Source of the DNA: Planctomycetaceae bacterium
GTDB lineage: Bacteria > Planctomycetota > Planctomycetia > Planctomycetales > Planctomycetaceae
Reading direction: 5' to 3'
NCBI GenBank assembly: GCA_947479075.1
Contig: CANJZR010000089.1
Span: 1 to 10,324 of the forward strand
Length of the DNA stretch: 10,324 nucleotides
Numbering within the stretch: position 1 is the stretch's first letter; every line of letters begins with the position of its first letter. The position numbers were made by a program, and so were the translations under genes. A model generated the notes under the pieces. It saw only the letters and a program-made list of their open reading frames with translations. It made no database searches and had not been told where the DNA came from. Shown piece by piece: positions 1 to 6,731 of this stretch.

Positions 1-1442
1 ATGTCCAGCTGGTTATAGCCATCGAGGTGGACCTTGTAATTCGTGCCCGCCAGTTCCTTGCCCTGCTTCAGCTCCTCCACGATTTTGGGATTGCCGGCGG
101 CAGCCACAAAGGTCGGAAACCAGTCGAGACCGGAGATCAGTCCGTTCTCCACTTTTCCAGCCGGAATCTTGCCGGGCCAGCGAATCATCGCCGGGGCGCG
201 GAATCCACCTTCATAGCAGGTGCCCTTACCGCCAAAGAACGGGGTCTGACCGCCATCGGGCCAGGTGAAATTCTCGGTGCCGTTGTCGGTGGTGAACATG
301 ACGATCGTGTTGTCGTCGACTCCCATGTCCTTGAGCTTCTGCATCGTGGCCCCGACGATGTCGTCCAGCTGGGCCATGCCTGCTTCGTGTTCGGACCAGC
401 CATTCTTCGAATTTCGCAGTCCCTGATACTTCTCTGAAAGATGCGTCACAATGTGCATGCGGGTCGGGTTGAGCCAGAGAAAGAATGGCTTCCCATCGGC
501 TTTGGCCTTGTCGATAAACTTGAAGGACAGCTCCTGGATCTCGTCATCCACGGTTTCCATCCGCTTGGGAAAAAGCGTCCCCGCGTCTTCGATTTTCTGC
601 TTACCAATCTTGCCCCAGCGAGGTTGAACCGTGGCGTCATCCGTCTCAGTGGCCCAGCTGTGGACCATATTCCGAGGGCCAACTTGATCGAGCAGCTCCT
701 GGGGATAGGCCGGGTGTGCGGGGTCTTCCATCGCATCGAGGTGATACAGATAACCGAAGAACTCATCGAAACCGTGAACCGTCGGCAGGAACTCATTGAG
801 ATCGCCCAAGTGATTCTTGCCGAACTGGCCCGTCGCATACCCCATGGATTTCAGTGCGGTGGCAATGCTCACCGCCTGTGCCGGTATCCCGATCGGAGAA
901 CCAGCTTGCCCGACGGTGGTCATGCCCGTGCGGAATGGCAGCTCTCCGGTGATGAAGTTGGCGCGACCTGCCGTACAACTTGCCTCTGCATAGTAATCGG
1001 TGAAGATCATGCCTTCTGCGGCGATCTTATCCAGATGCGGCGTCCGTCCCGCCATCATCCCCCGGTGGTATGCACCGATATTCCAGATGCCGATATCGTC
1101 CCCCATGATGACGACGATGTTCGGCTTCTTGCCGCTGGCCTGAGCAGCTGCGTTCACGGCCACATTGTGAGCCGCAATCACGGTACTGGCATCAGCCAGA
1201 GCCAGATCTTGCGAGCAAGTCAATGCGTTCGCACAGCATGAGGATTGCCCCAAAGCATTCTGAGTGAATAAGTCCTGTTCCACGAGAGATCGTGGTTCGA
1301 TGGACGAACCCACCAAGCGATCGAAAGTGCCAGTCGTGGCGTTCGCAGCTGCGGAAGACTGCCACGTCAGACCAAACTGAGCAACGACGAAGCCGAACAC
1401 AGCCCCCAAGGTGAGAATGGCCAGTGTTTTGTAGTTTTTCAC
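1..1442 (-). CDS. Secreted sulfatase, CTAGR type (C-terminus beyond window edge)
   Basis: Formylglycine-dependent sulfatase of the alkaline-phosphatase-like fold, expected to hydrolyse sulfate esters outside the cytoplasm. About 480 residues are visible without a stop. The start is GTG with a strong AGAGGAG five bases upstream. A hydrophobic N-terminus (about residues 5-25) ending near an AAA site looks like a signal peptide. A linker of roughly 80 residues follows, with cysteines at 69, 70 and 76. The catalytic domain begins near 108: metal ligands D115-D116 in MGDDIG, the signature C156-T-A-G-R160 where C156 would become formylglycine, GKNH, then D386-N387 in TTDNG and K406. It aligns throughout with the sulfatase at 5894-4335, including the HLDGYNQ region at the cut end, so about 100 residues are probably missing. 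Substrate cannot be told. The family call is sure; the periplasmic versus anchored state is not. Confidence 0.93.
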   Translation of the reverse strand, partial: MKNYKTLAILTLGAVFGFVVAQFGLTWQSSAAANATTGTFDRLVGSSIEPRSLVEQDLFTQNALGQSSCCANALTCSQDLALADASTVIAAHNVAVNAAAQASGKKPNIVVIMGDDIGIWNIGAYHRGMMAGRTPHLDKIAAEGMIFTDYYAEASCTAGRANFITGELPFRTGMTTVGQAGSPIGIPAQAVSIATALKSMGYATGQFGKNHLGDLNEFLPTVHGFDEFFGYLYHLDAMEDPAHPAYPQELLDQVGPRNMVHSWATETDDATVQPRWGKIGKQKIEDAGTLFPKRMETVDDEIQELSFKFIDKAKADGKPFFLWLNPTRMHIVTHLSEKYQGLRNSKNGWSEHEAGMAQLDDIVGATMQKLKDMGVDDNTIVMFTTDNGTENFTWPDGGQTPFFGGKGTCYEGGFRAPAMIRWPGKIPAGKVENGLISGLDWFPTFVAAAGNPKIVEELKQGKELAGTNYKVHLDGYNQLD

Positions 1443-1447
1443 GTTGA

Positions 1448-1454
1448 CTCCTCT
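1448..1454 (-). promoter_or_regulatory. Shine-Dalgarno deciding a GTG start
   Basis: On the minus strand AGAGGAG lies five bases before the GTG at 1442-1440. No ATG lies nearby that would keep the signal peptide, so this site supports GTG as the true start of the downstream sulfatase. Confidence 0.7.
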
Positions 1455-1886
1455 TTTACTCAGTTTCCAGGTTACTGAAGTGGTGTGCGAGCGCACGGCC
1501 AGACGTTATCCGATCGTCCCTGGGATTGGACAGTCACCGGAAAAATGTGCGATCAGCAGGGAGGCCCGTCCAGGATTGGCCGGGTCGCATCGGGACAAGA
1601 AGCGTCTCCATGAGTATTCGATCAGGACACACCGCATCGAGCGTTTACATGGTAGAGCGAATGAGGTTTGAGCGGCATGGGAAGCACAGGGTCTGGCGTC
1701 TTGTGCCCTCGGCAAACGGTCCGGCTCGACACAACGCTGATGCACTGACTGCTGCAGAGTCGGCAACGCTTTGCTGGCTGAGGGAACGGGCGGAAAGGGC
1801 AACACAGCCCCATCGCAGGGCGGTGCAGCATCAATCGGAGAGATCATTCCACACAGAGCAAAGACAATCGCCAAGTGGATCTACAT
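1455..1886 (-). pseudogene. Decayed 5' remnant of a CSPSR-type sulfatase
   Basis: The gap between two sulfatase genes is not empty. Reading from an ATG at 1886, the second codon is TAG, and the frame then runs open to a TAA at 1506. It encodes a hydrophobic signal-like stretch, then VLPFPPVPSASKALPTLQQS and a segment ending CVEPDRLP. These match the mature N-terminus of the adjacent 786-residue sulfatase (EVLPFPPTPSGS..TLQDSV..RVEPKRLAEG). A one-base shift after RLP gives PEG, as in the intact family. Further on, PGRASLL resembles the PSRASLL of the active-site motif but lacks an intact CxPxR. Weaker nucleotide resemblance to the FSGTIPK and GYN..WGKWHNTP segments continues to about 1460, suggesting internal deletions. 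The 5' homology is clear; the later matches and the exact left boundary are tentative. It lies 13 bases after the stop of the intact paralogue, so an old tandem duplication is the simplest origin. Confidence 0.75.
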
Positions 1887-1898
1887 GACGACGGGCCT

Positions 1899-4259
1899 TT
1901 ACTTGGTGTAGACGATTTTTGTCTGACCGATGGTTCCGTTGAATTCGAACGGAGCCTGATCGTAGTAGTCGAGCGACACCGGGGAATCGAGGTCGGTTCC
2001 GAGATCAAACGTCGCGTTTGACGTGAAGTGCAACGACATTGCGGCGGGGACCTGGCCTTGAGCGACGACCTGGCCGTTCGCCTTCAGCGTGACATCCATG
2101 GGGCCGCCGATCTTCGAGACGAGTTTCGATTCCACCTCGACCTTAACCGGTCCGGTCGGCAGCTTGTCTTTCGACTTGAGCTTGGTTCGCTGAACCTCAA
2201 ACAGGTTGAACTCGTAACAGAGGTATCCATCCTTCACAAAACACGTCACGCCGCCCGAAAACCCTGCGAGAGCGTACAGAACACCGTTCGCATTGTCGGG
2301 CACCTCAACGTCCATGGTGACACGGCTGTTCATCTTGCCGAGCTTGGGAGCTGCAGACTCCGGCATGCCAGTCATCGGACCATCGAATGTCCACTCGGTC
2401 AGTGATGAAGCCGGGGCGTCTTCGGGATGGAACATCGCCGTCGACCACATTCCGCCGCCAATGGGCAGGTTCTTGTTCTTCGTCGATTCGACCAGGAACA
2501 GCTCCTTCAACTCTTGGAGCTTGCCTGGATTCGCGGCCGCTAGGTCATTGGCCTGACTCCAATCCTCGTCGATGTGGTACAGCTCCCACTTATCCGTGAG
2601 TGGTGACCACTCCTTAATTCCCTTCGGAATACCGCCCACCCAGGGCTCGCGCGGTCCGGGGGCGCTCGCGAACCAACCATCGTGATAGATGCCCCGGCTG
2701 GCCATGATGTCAAAGAACTGTGTCTTGCGCGTACCCGGAGCAGTGGCGTCATTCAACGCGTAGACCATGCTCACCCCGTCGATGGAGTCCTGTTCAAAGC
2801 CATTCACCACGCGAGGCGGTGTGATCTTTGTCAGTTCGTAGATCGTCGGAACGATGTCGATGACGTGGTGGAATTGCGGACGGGCCGTCGGATCGGCCTT
2901 GATCCGCTGCGGCCAGGAGACAGCCATTGGCTGGCGTATCCCGCCGAAATAGGCCCCCATCAGCTTGGTCCCCTGATAGGGCGTACTTCCTGCCCAGGCC
3001 CACCCCGCGTGGTACATGTTGTCCGTCTTGGGGCCGCCGAGGGCATCGAGGCCACCCAGTTCATTCAACGCGGTGATATGTTGCGAGATCTTGGTCGGAA
3101 TGCCGTTCTGCGCCAGCTGCTCGCTGATGGTGCCGTTCAGGCCTTCGGATGAGGAACCGTTGTCACCCCAGATGTAGAAGATCAGCGTGTTGTCGAGTTT
3201 CCCCTGTCGATCGATTTCGTCGATCACGCGACCGGCGTTGTAGTCTGCGTGCTCGGCGAACCCGGCAAAGACTTCCATCAGACGGCGCTGGAACGGCTTC
3301 TCGTCCTCCGGGATCGAGTCCCACGAGGCCATCGATGCAGGGCGGGGCGTCAGTTGTGCGTTCTGGGGAATCCACCCCTTGGCTTTGGCCCGGGCGAATG
3401 TCCGTTCGCGATACTTGTCCCAGCCGTCGTCGAACTTGCCTTTGTATTTGTCGGCCCATTCCTGCATGACCTGATGCGGGCCATGAGCGGCTCCCGGGGC
3501 CCAGTACATGAGAAACGGCTTGTCGGGAGCGTAGGCCTTCTGCTCGCGAAGCCACTGAACTGCGTCCGTCGCGATATCGTTCGAAAGATGATACCCCTTG
3601 GGCTTTTCTTCAATGACAGCTGTCGTGTTACGAGTCAAAGTCGGCTCGTACTGCGACGCCTCGCCCGCCAGGAAGCCATAGAAGTATTCAAAGCCATACC
3701 CCGTGGGCCAGTAGTCAAACGGCCCCTTGGACGTGATCTGTTCCTCGGGCGTGTTGTGCCACTTGCCCCACGCTCCGGTGTTGTAACCGTAGTTCTTCAG
3801 CACCTCGGCCACGGTGGCCGATGACTTGGGAATCGTTCCACTGAAACCATCGAAATCATTCGCGATGGCCGAGATCTGACCGTTCCCGACTCGGGTATGA
3901 TTTCGTCCAGTGAGCAACGAAGCCCGCGAGGGCGAGCACATCGCTGTGGAGTGGAATCGATTAAACGACACCCCCAGCTTCGCGACCCGATCAAGCGTCG
4001 GTGTATTGACCTCACCGCCATAGGTCGAGGGCGTCCCCGGTCCGACATCATCCATGAGGATGATTAGGATGTTCGGTGCCCCTTCAGCCAGACGCTTCGG
4101 CTCAACCCGCTTCTTGTAGACCGAATCCTGCAGTGTGATCCCGGGCGTCGAGCCGGATGGAGTCGGCGGAAATGGCAAGACCTCCTGGGCGATCACGGAC
4201 GACGCCATCCACCCCACAACCACGAGACAGGCCATGAACTGCCATCGGAACGAAATCAT
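1899..4259 (-). CDS. Secreted arylsulfatase, CSPSR type, 786 aa
   Basis: Type I sulfatase with the canonical formylglycine motif C108-S-P-S-R112. Residues 1-24 form a signal peptide ending in VIAQ. Metal-site residues are D70-D71 (LMDDVG) and D366-N367 (WGDNGSS); GKWH at 166-169, H259/H262 and K432 in YQGTKL fit the rest of the active site. The catalytic domain runs to about residue 590. The last 170 or so residues look like the beta-rich C-terminal domain usual in long arylsulfatases. The length is that of the mycobacterial AtsA group (about 787 aa), probably SulfAtlas S1_4, though the subfamily is from memory and unchecked. The ATG start has GAGGGG seven bases upstream. The preceding sulfatase gene ends 75 bases before it, so co-transcription is plausible, with a possible extra promoter in the gap. 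The true substrate is unknown; arylsulfatase names in this family are mostly nominal. Confidence 0.95.
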   Translation of the reverse strand: MISFRWQFMACLVVVGWMASSVIAQEVLPFPPTPSGSTPGITLQDSVYKKRVEPKRLAEGAPNILIILMDDVGPGTPSTYGGEVNTPTLDRVAKLGVSFNRFHSTAMCSPSRASLLTGRNHTRVGNGQISAIANDFDGFSGTIPKSSATVAEVLKNYGYNTGAWGKWHNTPEEQITSKGPFDYWPTGYGFEYFYGFLAGEASQYEPTLTRNTTAVIEEKPKGYHLSNDIATDAVQWLREQKAYAPDKPFLMYWAPGAAHGPHQVMQEWADKYKGKFDDGWDKYRERTFARAKAKGWIPQNAQLTPRPASMASWDSIPEDEKPFQRRLMEVFAGFAEHADYNAGRVIDEIDRQGKLDNTLIFYIWGDNGSSSEGLNGTISEQLAQNGIPTKISQHITALNELGGLDALGGPKTDNMYHAGWAWAGSTPYQGTKLMGAYFGGIRQPMAVSWPQRIKADPTARPQFHHVIDIVPTIYELTKITPPRVVNGFEQDSIDGVSMVYALNDATAPGTRKTQFFDIMASRGIYHDGWFASAPGPREPWVGGIPKGIKEWSPLTDKWELYHIDEDWSQANDLAAANPGKLQELKELFLVESTKNKNLPIGGGMWSTAMFHPEDAPASSLTEWTFDGPMTGMPESAAPKLGKMNSRVTMDVEVPDNANGVLYALAGFSGGVTCFVKDGYLCYEFNLFEVQRTKLKSKDKLPTGPVKVEVESKLVSKIGGPMDVTLKANGQVVAQGQVPAAMSLHFTSNATFDLGTDLDSPVSLDYYDQAPFEFNGTIGQTKIVYTK

Positions 4260-4304
4260 CTTCTTGCCCCTCGATGATCTATGGGACGAACGCCGAACGA
4301 CTGA

Positions 4305-4313
4305 ATATTACCA
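4305..4313 (-). promoter_or_regulatory. Possible extended -10 element before the 786-aa sulfatase
   Basis: The minus strand reads TGGTAATAT, a TGn plus -10-like hexamer, about 45 bases before the ATG at 4259. No good -35 hexamer sits at the expected distance. It could give separate transcription of the downstream sulfatase inside a longer operon. Motif evidence only. Confidence 0.3.
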
Positions 4314-4334
4314 CGATGCCTGACAGATCCAGAG

Positions 4335-5894
4335 TTACGGCTGTTGCCTGATCTTCAGGATTTGCGACTGAATGCCCTCAATCGTCTTGCCCATCTGGGC
4401 ACTCAGTCCCAGTTGTCGGACGGGGAAATCGCGAAAGGTCATCAGGTGCTTTTCTGCGATGCCGACAATCGGCGTGAGTACCCAGGTCTTGTGTTCGGCA
4501 TACTGGCGATTCACATTACCGGTCTGCCGCTCGAAGGGGTCCATGCGAAGGTTCGTGATCATGGGACGTCCAAGACCGACCAGTGGGTCATCCCAATGGC
4601 CTCCCTCCTTGATGGAGAATGACACCTTGAATGAGTCGTACCGAATGGCGGTCAGCACGGTCTCGTCATAGTAGAAAACAAACTTGCGGGCCGACTTGTC
4701 GCTTTGGCCAGTCATCAAGGCCGTCTGGTCGTAACCATCCAGGTGAACCTTGTAGTGCTTGCCTCCATAGTCCGCCCCGGCCTTCAGCTTCTCAACCGTC
4801 TCTCTCTCGCCCGCCGCAGCTGCGAGAGTGGGCAACAAGTCGGTCATGTCCACGATCTCGCTGCTGACGCGTCCCCCCGGAGCCCCCGGCCAGCGGATCA
4901 TGCACGGGACGCGAACGCCCCCTTCCCAAGTTGTTCCCTTATCTCCCCGGAAGGGGCTCGTGCCACCTTCGGGCCACATATATTGATAGGCACCGTTGTC
5001 GGTCACGTACACCACGATCGTGCTCTTATCGAGTCCTGTCTGCTCCAGCTTGGCGAGCAGTTGTCCGACATGGCCATCGTGTTCCGCGAGTGCATCGCCG
5101 TAGACATCCTCATGTCCGGCTCGTGATTTTCCCCGAACGCCGTCTTTGAAATGGAAGAAGACATGCAGACGAGCTGCGCAGTGCCACAGGAAGAAGGGTT
5201 TCTTGTCCTTGGCTTTTCGATCGATGAAGTCGAGCGACTTGGCCACGATCTCATCATCGAAGGTCTCCATCCGCTTGGTCGTCAATGGTCCTTCGTCTTT
5301 GGTCGGACCATCGGCGGTCCCGGAAATCACCCCGCGCGGATCAAACTTCTTGCGGAACTCGGGATCGGTCGGACGGTCTGGATCCTCGAGGTCTTCGTTA
5401 CCATTCAGGTGATAGAGATTGCCGAAATACTCGTCGAAACCATGACGATGCGGCAGATGATCTTCGAGGTCGCCCAAATGATTCTTACCGAATTGAGCTG
5501 TGGAGTAACCCTTCGTCTTTAGAATCTCAGCGAGCGTGATGTCTTCCTTCTGCAGACCGGCGGGCGACCCGGGCGTCCCGACAGTCGTCAGGCCCGTACG
5601 CACGGGAAGCTGACCGGTGATAAAGGCTGCCCGTCCGGCAGTACAGCTCGGCTGAGCATAGAACGAGGTGAAGCGAATTCCCTCTCGGCCAATGCGGTCG
5701 ATGTTGGGAGTGCGTACCCCCATGATGTCACCGCCGTAGGCCGACACATTCATCCAGCCCACATCGTCGCCCATGATGACCAAGATGTTTGGCTGGGATT
5801 GTGCGGCAGCCTGCTCGACTTTCACCTGATCTTCCGCATGGGCCACAGCGATGCATGGCAACAACCAGCCCATCGCAATCAAAAGATGTCTCAT
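4335..5894 (-). CDS. Secreted sulfatase, CTAGR type, 519 aa
   Basis: Formylglycine-dependent sulfatase, a diverged paralogue of the one at the left edge of the window. The frame is open upstream to 6080, but the ATG at 5894 is preferred: it begins a clean signal peptide (MRHLLIAMGWLLP...AHA) and has AGGTG five bases upstream, while the 62 extra residues look like untranslated sequence. Numbered from this start: D43-D44 in MGDDVG, signature C84-T-A-G-R88 (C84 the expected formylglycine), GKNH at 136-139, H244, D299-N300 in VTDNG and K319. The length suits a compact single-domain sulfatase without the long C-terminal extension of its neighbour. The signature has alanine where proline is commonest. 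About 200 bases separate it from the response regulator, enough for its own promoter, and two dyad sites lie there. Natural substrate unknown; a glycan sulfate is likely from the sialidase-like neighbour. Confidence 0.94.
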   Translation of the reverse strand: MRHLLIAMGWLLPCIAVAHAEDQVKVEQAAAQSQPNILVIMGDDVGWMNVSAYGGDIMGVRTPNIDRIGREGIRFTSFYAQPSCTAGRAAFITGQLPVRTGLTTVGTPGSPAGLQKEDITLAEILKTKGYSTAQFGKNHLGDLEDHLPHRHGFDEYFGNLYHLNGNEDLEDPDRPTDPEFRKKFDPRGVISGTADGPTKDEGPLTTKRMETFDDEIVAKSLDFIDRKAKDKKPFFLWHCAARLHVFFHFKDGVRGKSRAGHEDVYGDALAEHDGHVGQLLAKLEQTGLDKSTIVVYVTDNGAYQYMWPEGGTSPFRGDKGTTWEGGVRVPCMIRWPGAPGGRVSSEIVDMTDLLPTLAAAAGERETVEKLKAGADYGGKHYKVHLDGYDQTALMTGQSDKSARKFVFYYDETVLTAIRYDSFKVSFSIKEGGHWDDPLVGLGRPMITNLRMDPFERQTGNVNRQYAEHKTWVLTPIVGIAEKHLMTFRDFPVRQLGLSAQMGKTIEGIQSQILKIRQQP

Positions 5895-5944
5895 TCCGGC
5901 ACCTGAAACGACAATATGGGCAGTTCTTACGGGAACACCTTCCG

Positions 5945-5955
5945 CAGGTGACCTG
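5945..5955. promoter_or_regulatory. 11-bp palindrome CAGGTGACCTG
   Basis: CAGGT and ACCTG mirror each other around one central base, about 50 bases upstream of the sulfatase start at 5894. The position fits an operator or the 5' leader. The arms are short and no second copy was noticed, so chance remains quite possible. Confidence 0.25.
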
Positions 5956-6009
5956 TTACTTCCTCGACACTTAGTGCGACCAAAGTAGAAAAGAACAACC
6001 CGAAAAGCA

Positions 6010-6025
6010 TGAGTAGAATTACTCA
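6010..6025. promoter_or_regulatory. Dyad TGAGTA-N4-TACTCA upstream of sulfatase
   Basis: Six-base arms mirror each other around GAAT, in the gap between the response regulator and the sulfatase, about 115 bases before the ATG at 5894. With one more base each side the half-sites are ATGAGTA and TACTCAA, close to the TACYYMT heptamers known for NarL-type regulators, but back to back rather than in the classic 7-2-7 facing order. The neighbouring regulator is of that class. The arms are AT-rich and short, so it is a poor terminator candidate. Binding is inferred, not shown. Confidence 0.35.
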
Positions 6026-6092
6026 ATTTCACGCCTTCGCGGTGTCCCGAACCGGAGCCCGTCGAACGGTTTTCCCACAATACAATCTTGAG

Positions 6093-6731
6093 CTATCCCG
6101 CCGCGATAATCCCATGGCGGATGGCGTACTGGATGAGTTCCGACGTCGAGGTCAGACTCAGGACATCCATGATCCGGGCCTTGTGGTTTTCGGCAGTCCG
6201 ATTCGAAATATGCAAGGTGGCCGCCACTTCCCGTGCTGACTTACCCTCGGCAAACAGCTGGAGTATTTCACGCTGACGGGGCGTCAGTGAGGGACTTCTG
6301 GCGGTTGTCGACTTCGAGGAAGCGAGTCGATCGAGGCCTTCCGCCACTTCGGGAGTCAGGTAGGCCTGACCCGATAAAACAGTGCGTATCGCTTCCAGAA
6401 GTTCTGAGCTGGCGCAGTGCTTCAACACAAACCCCATCGCGCCAATCTCCATGGCTCTCGCCGCGTAGGTCGTATCCTTGTGCATGGTGAGAAACACCAC
6501 CTTGGCTCGGCTCCCCTCTTACTTCAATTGCTGGACCGCATCCAGGCCATTGAGATGGGGCATGCTGACATCCGCGATGATGATGTCGGGATCGAGCCGT
6601 CGGGCAGCTTCCACGAGTTGTCGACCATCCTCAACAATCCCGACCAGGTCAAACTCCGGCGACAGGATGCTGCGCAGCCCTTCGACGACGATACGGTGGT
6701 CGTCTGCCAGCAACAGGCGAGGGAGGCTCAT
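6093..6731 (-). pseudogene. NarL/FixJ-type response regulator with in-frame stop at codon 71
   Basis: The reading frame is continuous over 213 codons apart from one TAA at 6521-6519; no frameshift is involved. Codons 1-70 give the first half of a receiver domain: acidic pair D10-D11 and phospho-acceptor D54 in IIADVSMP. After the stop the same frame continues with GSRAKVVFLTMH (conserved T82), the switch lysine K104 in FVLK, and a LuxR-type helix-turn-helix at about 148-209. Joined, it is a normal-length NarL-family regulator. Its ATG overlaps the kinase stop as ATGA, so it was the kinase's partner and translationally coupled to it. The stop replaces a codon where lysine, glutamate or glutamine could be restored by one base change. 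Everything else looks preserved, so this is either a recent nonsense mutation, a sequencing error, or two separately made pieces: a short receiver stub and a DNA-binding fragment restarted at GTG 6500. Confidence 0.85.
6511..6518 (-). promoter_or_regulatory. Shine-Dalgarno-like run directly after the nonsense codon
   Basis: The bases immediately after the TAA read GAGGGGAG, ten bases before a GTG-GTG pair at 6500-6495. Ribosomes ending at the stop could restart there and make a 135-residue fragment with the last part of the receiver and the whole helix-turn-helix. The motif may equally be chance coding sequence (Glu-Gly-Ser). Confidence 0.35.

Noticed and set aside
441..1241. Long plus-strand open frame of 266 codons
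   Set aside because: It lies opposite the sulfatase at 1-1442, has no recognisable domain and is a typical antisense shadow of GC-rich coding DNA.
1485..1496. GTGCG-AG-CGCAC inverted repeat upstream of the left-edge sulfatase
   Set aside because: Five-base GC-rich arms are common by chance, and the stretch aligns loosely with the sulfatase relic, so no operator or terminator is claimed.
5895..6080. N-terminal extension of the middle sulfatase by 62 codons
   Set aside because: The extension has no export signal at its start and buries a clear signal peptide; the ATG at 5894 explains the protein better and the stretch carries dyad sites.
6093..6731. Frameshift in the response regulator
   Set aside because: Both halves share the same frame; only the TAA codon interrupts them, so it is a nonsense change and not a frameshift.
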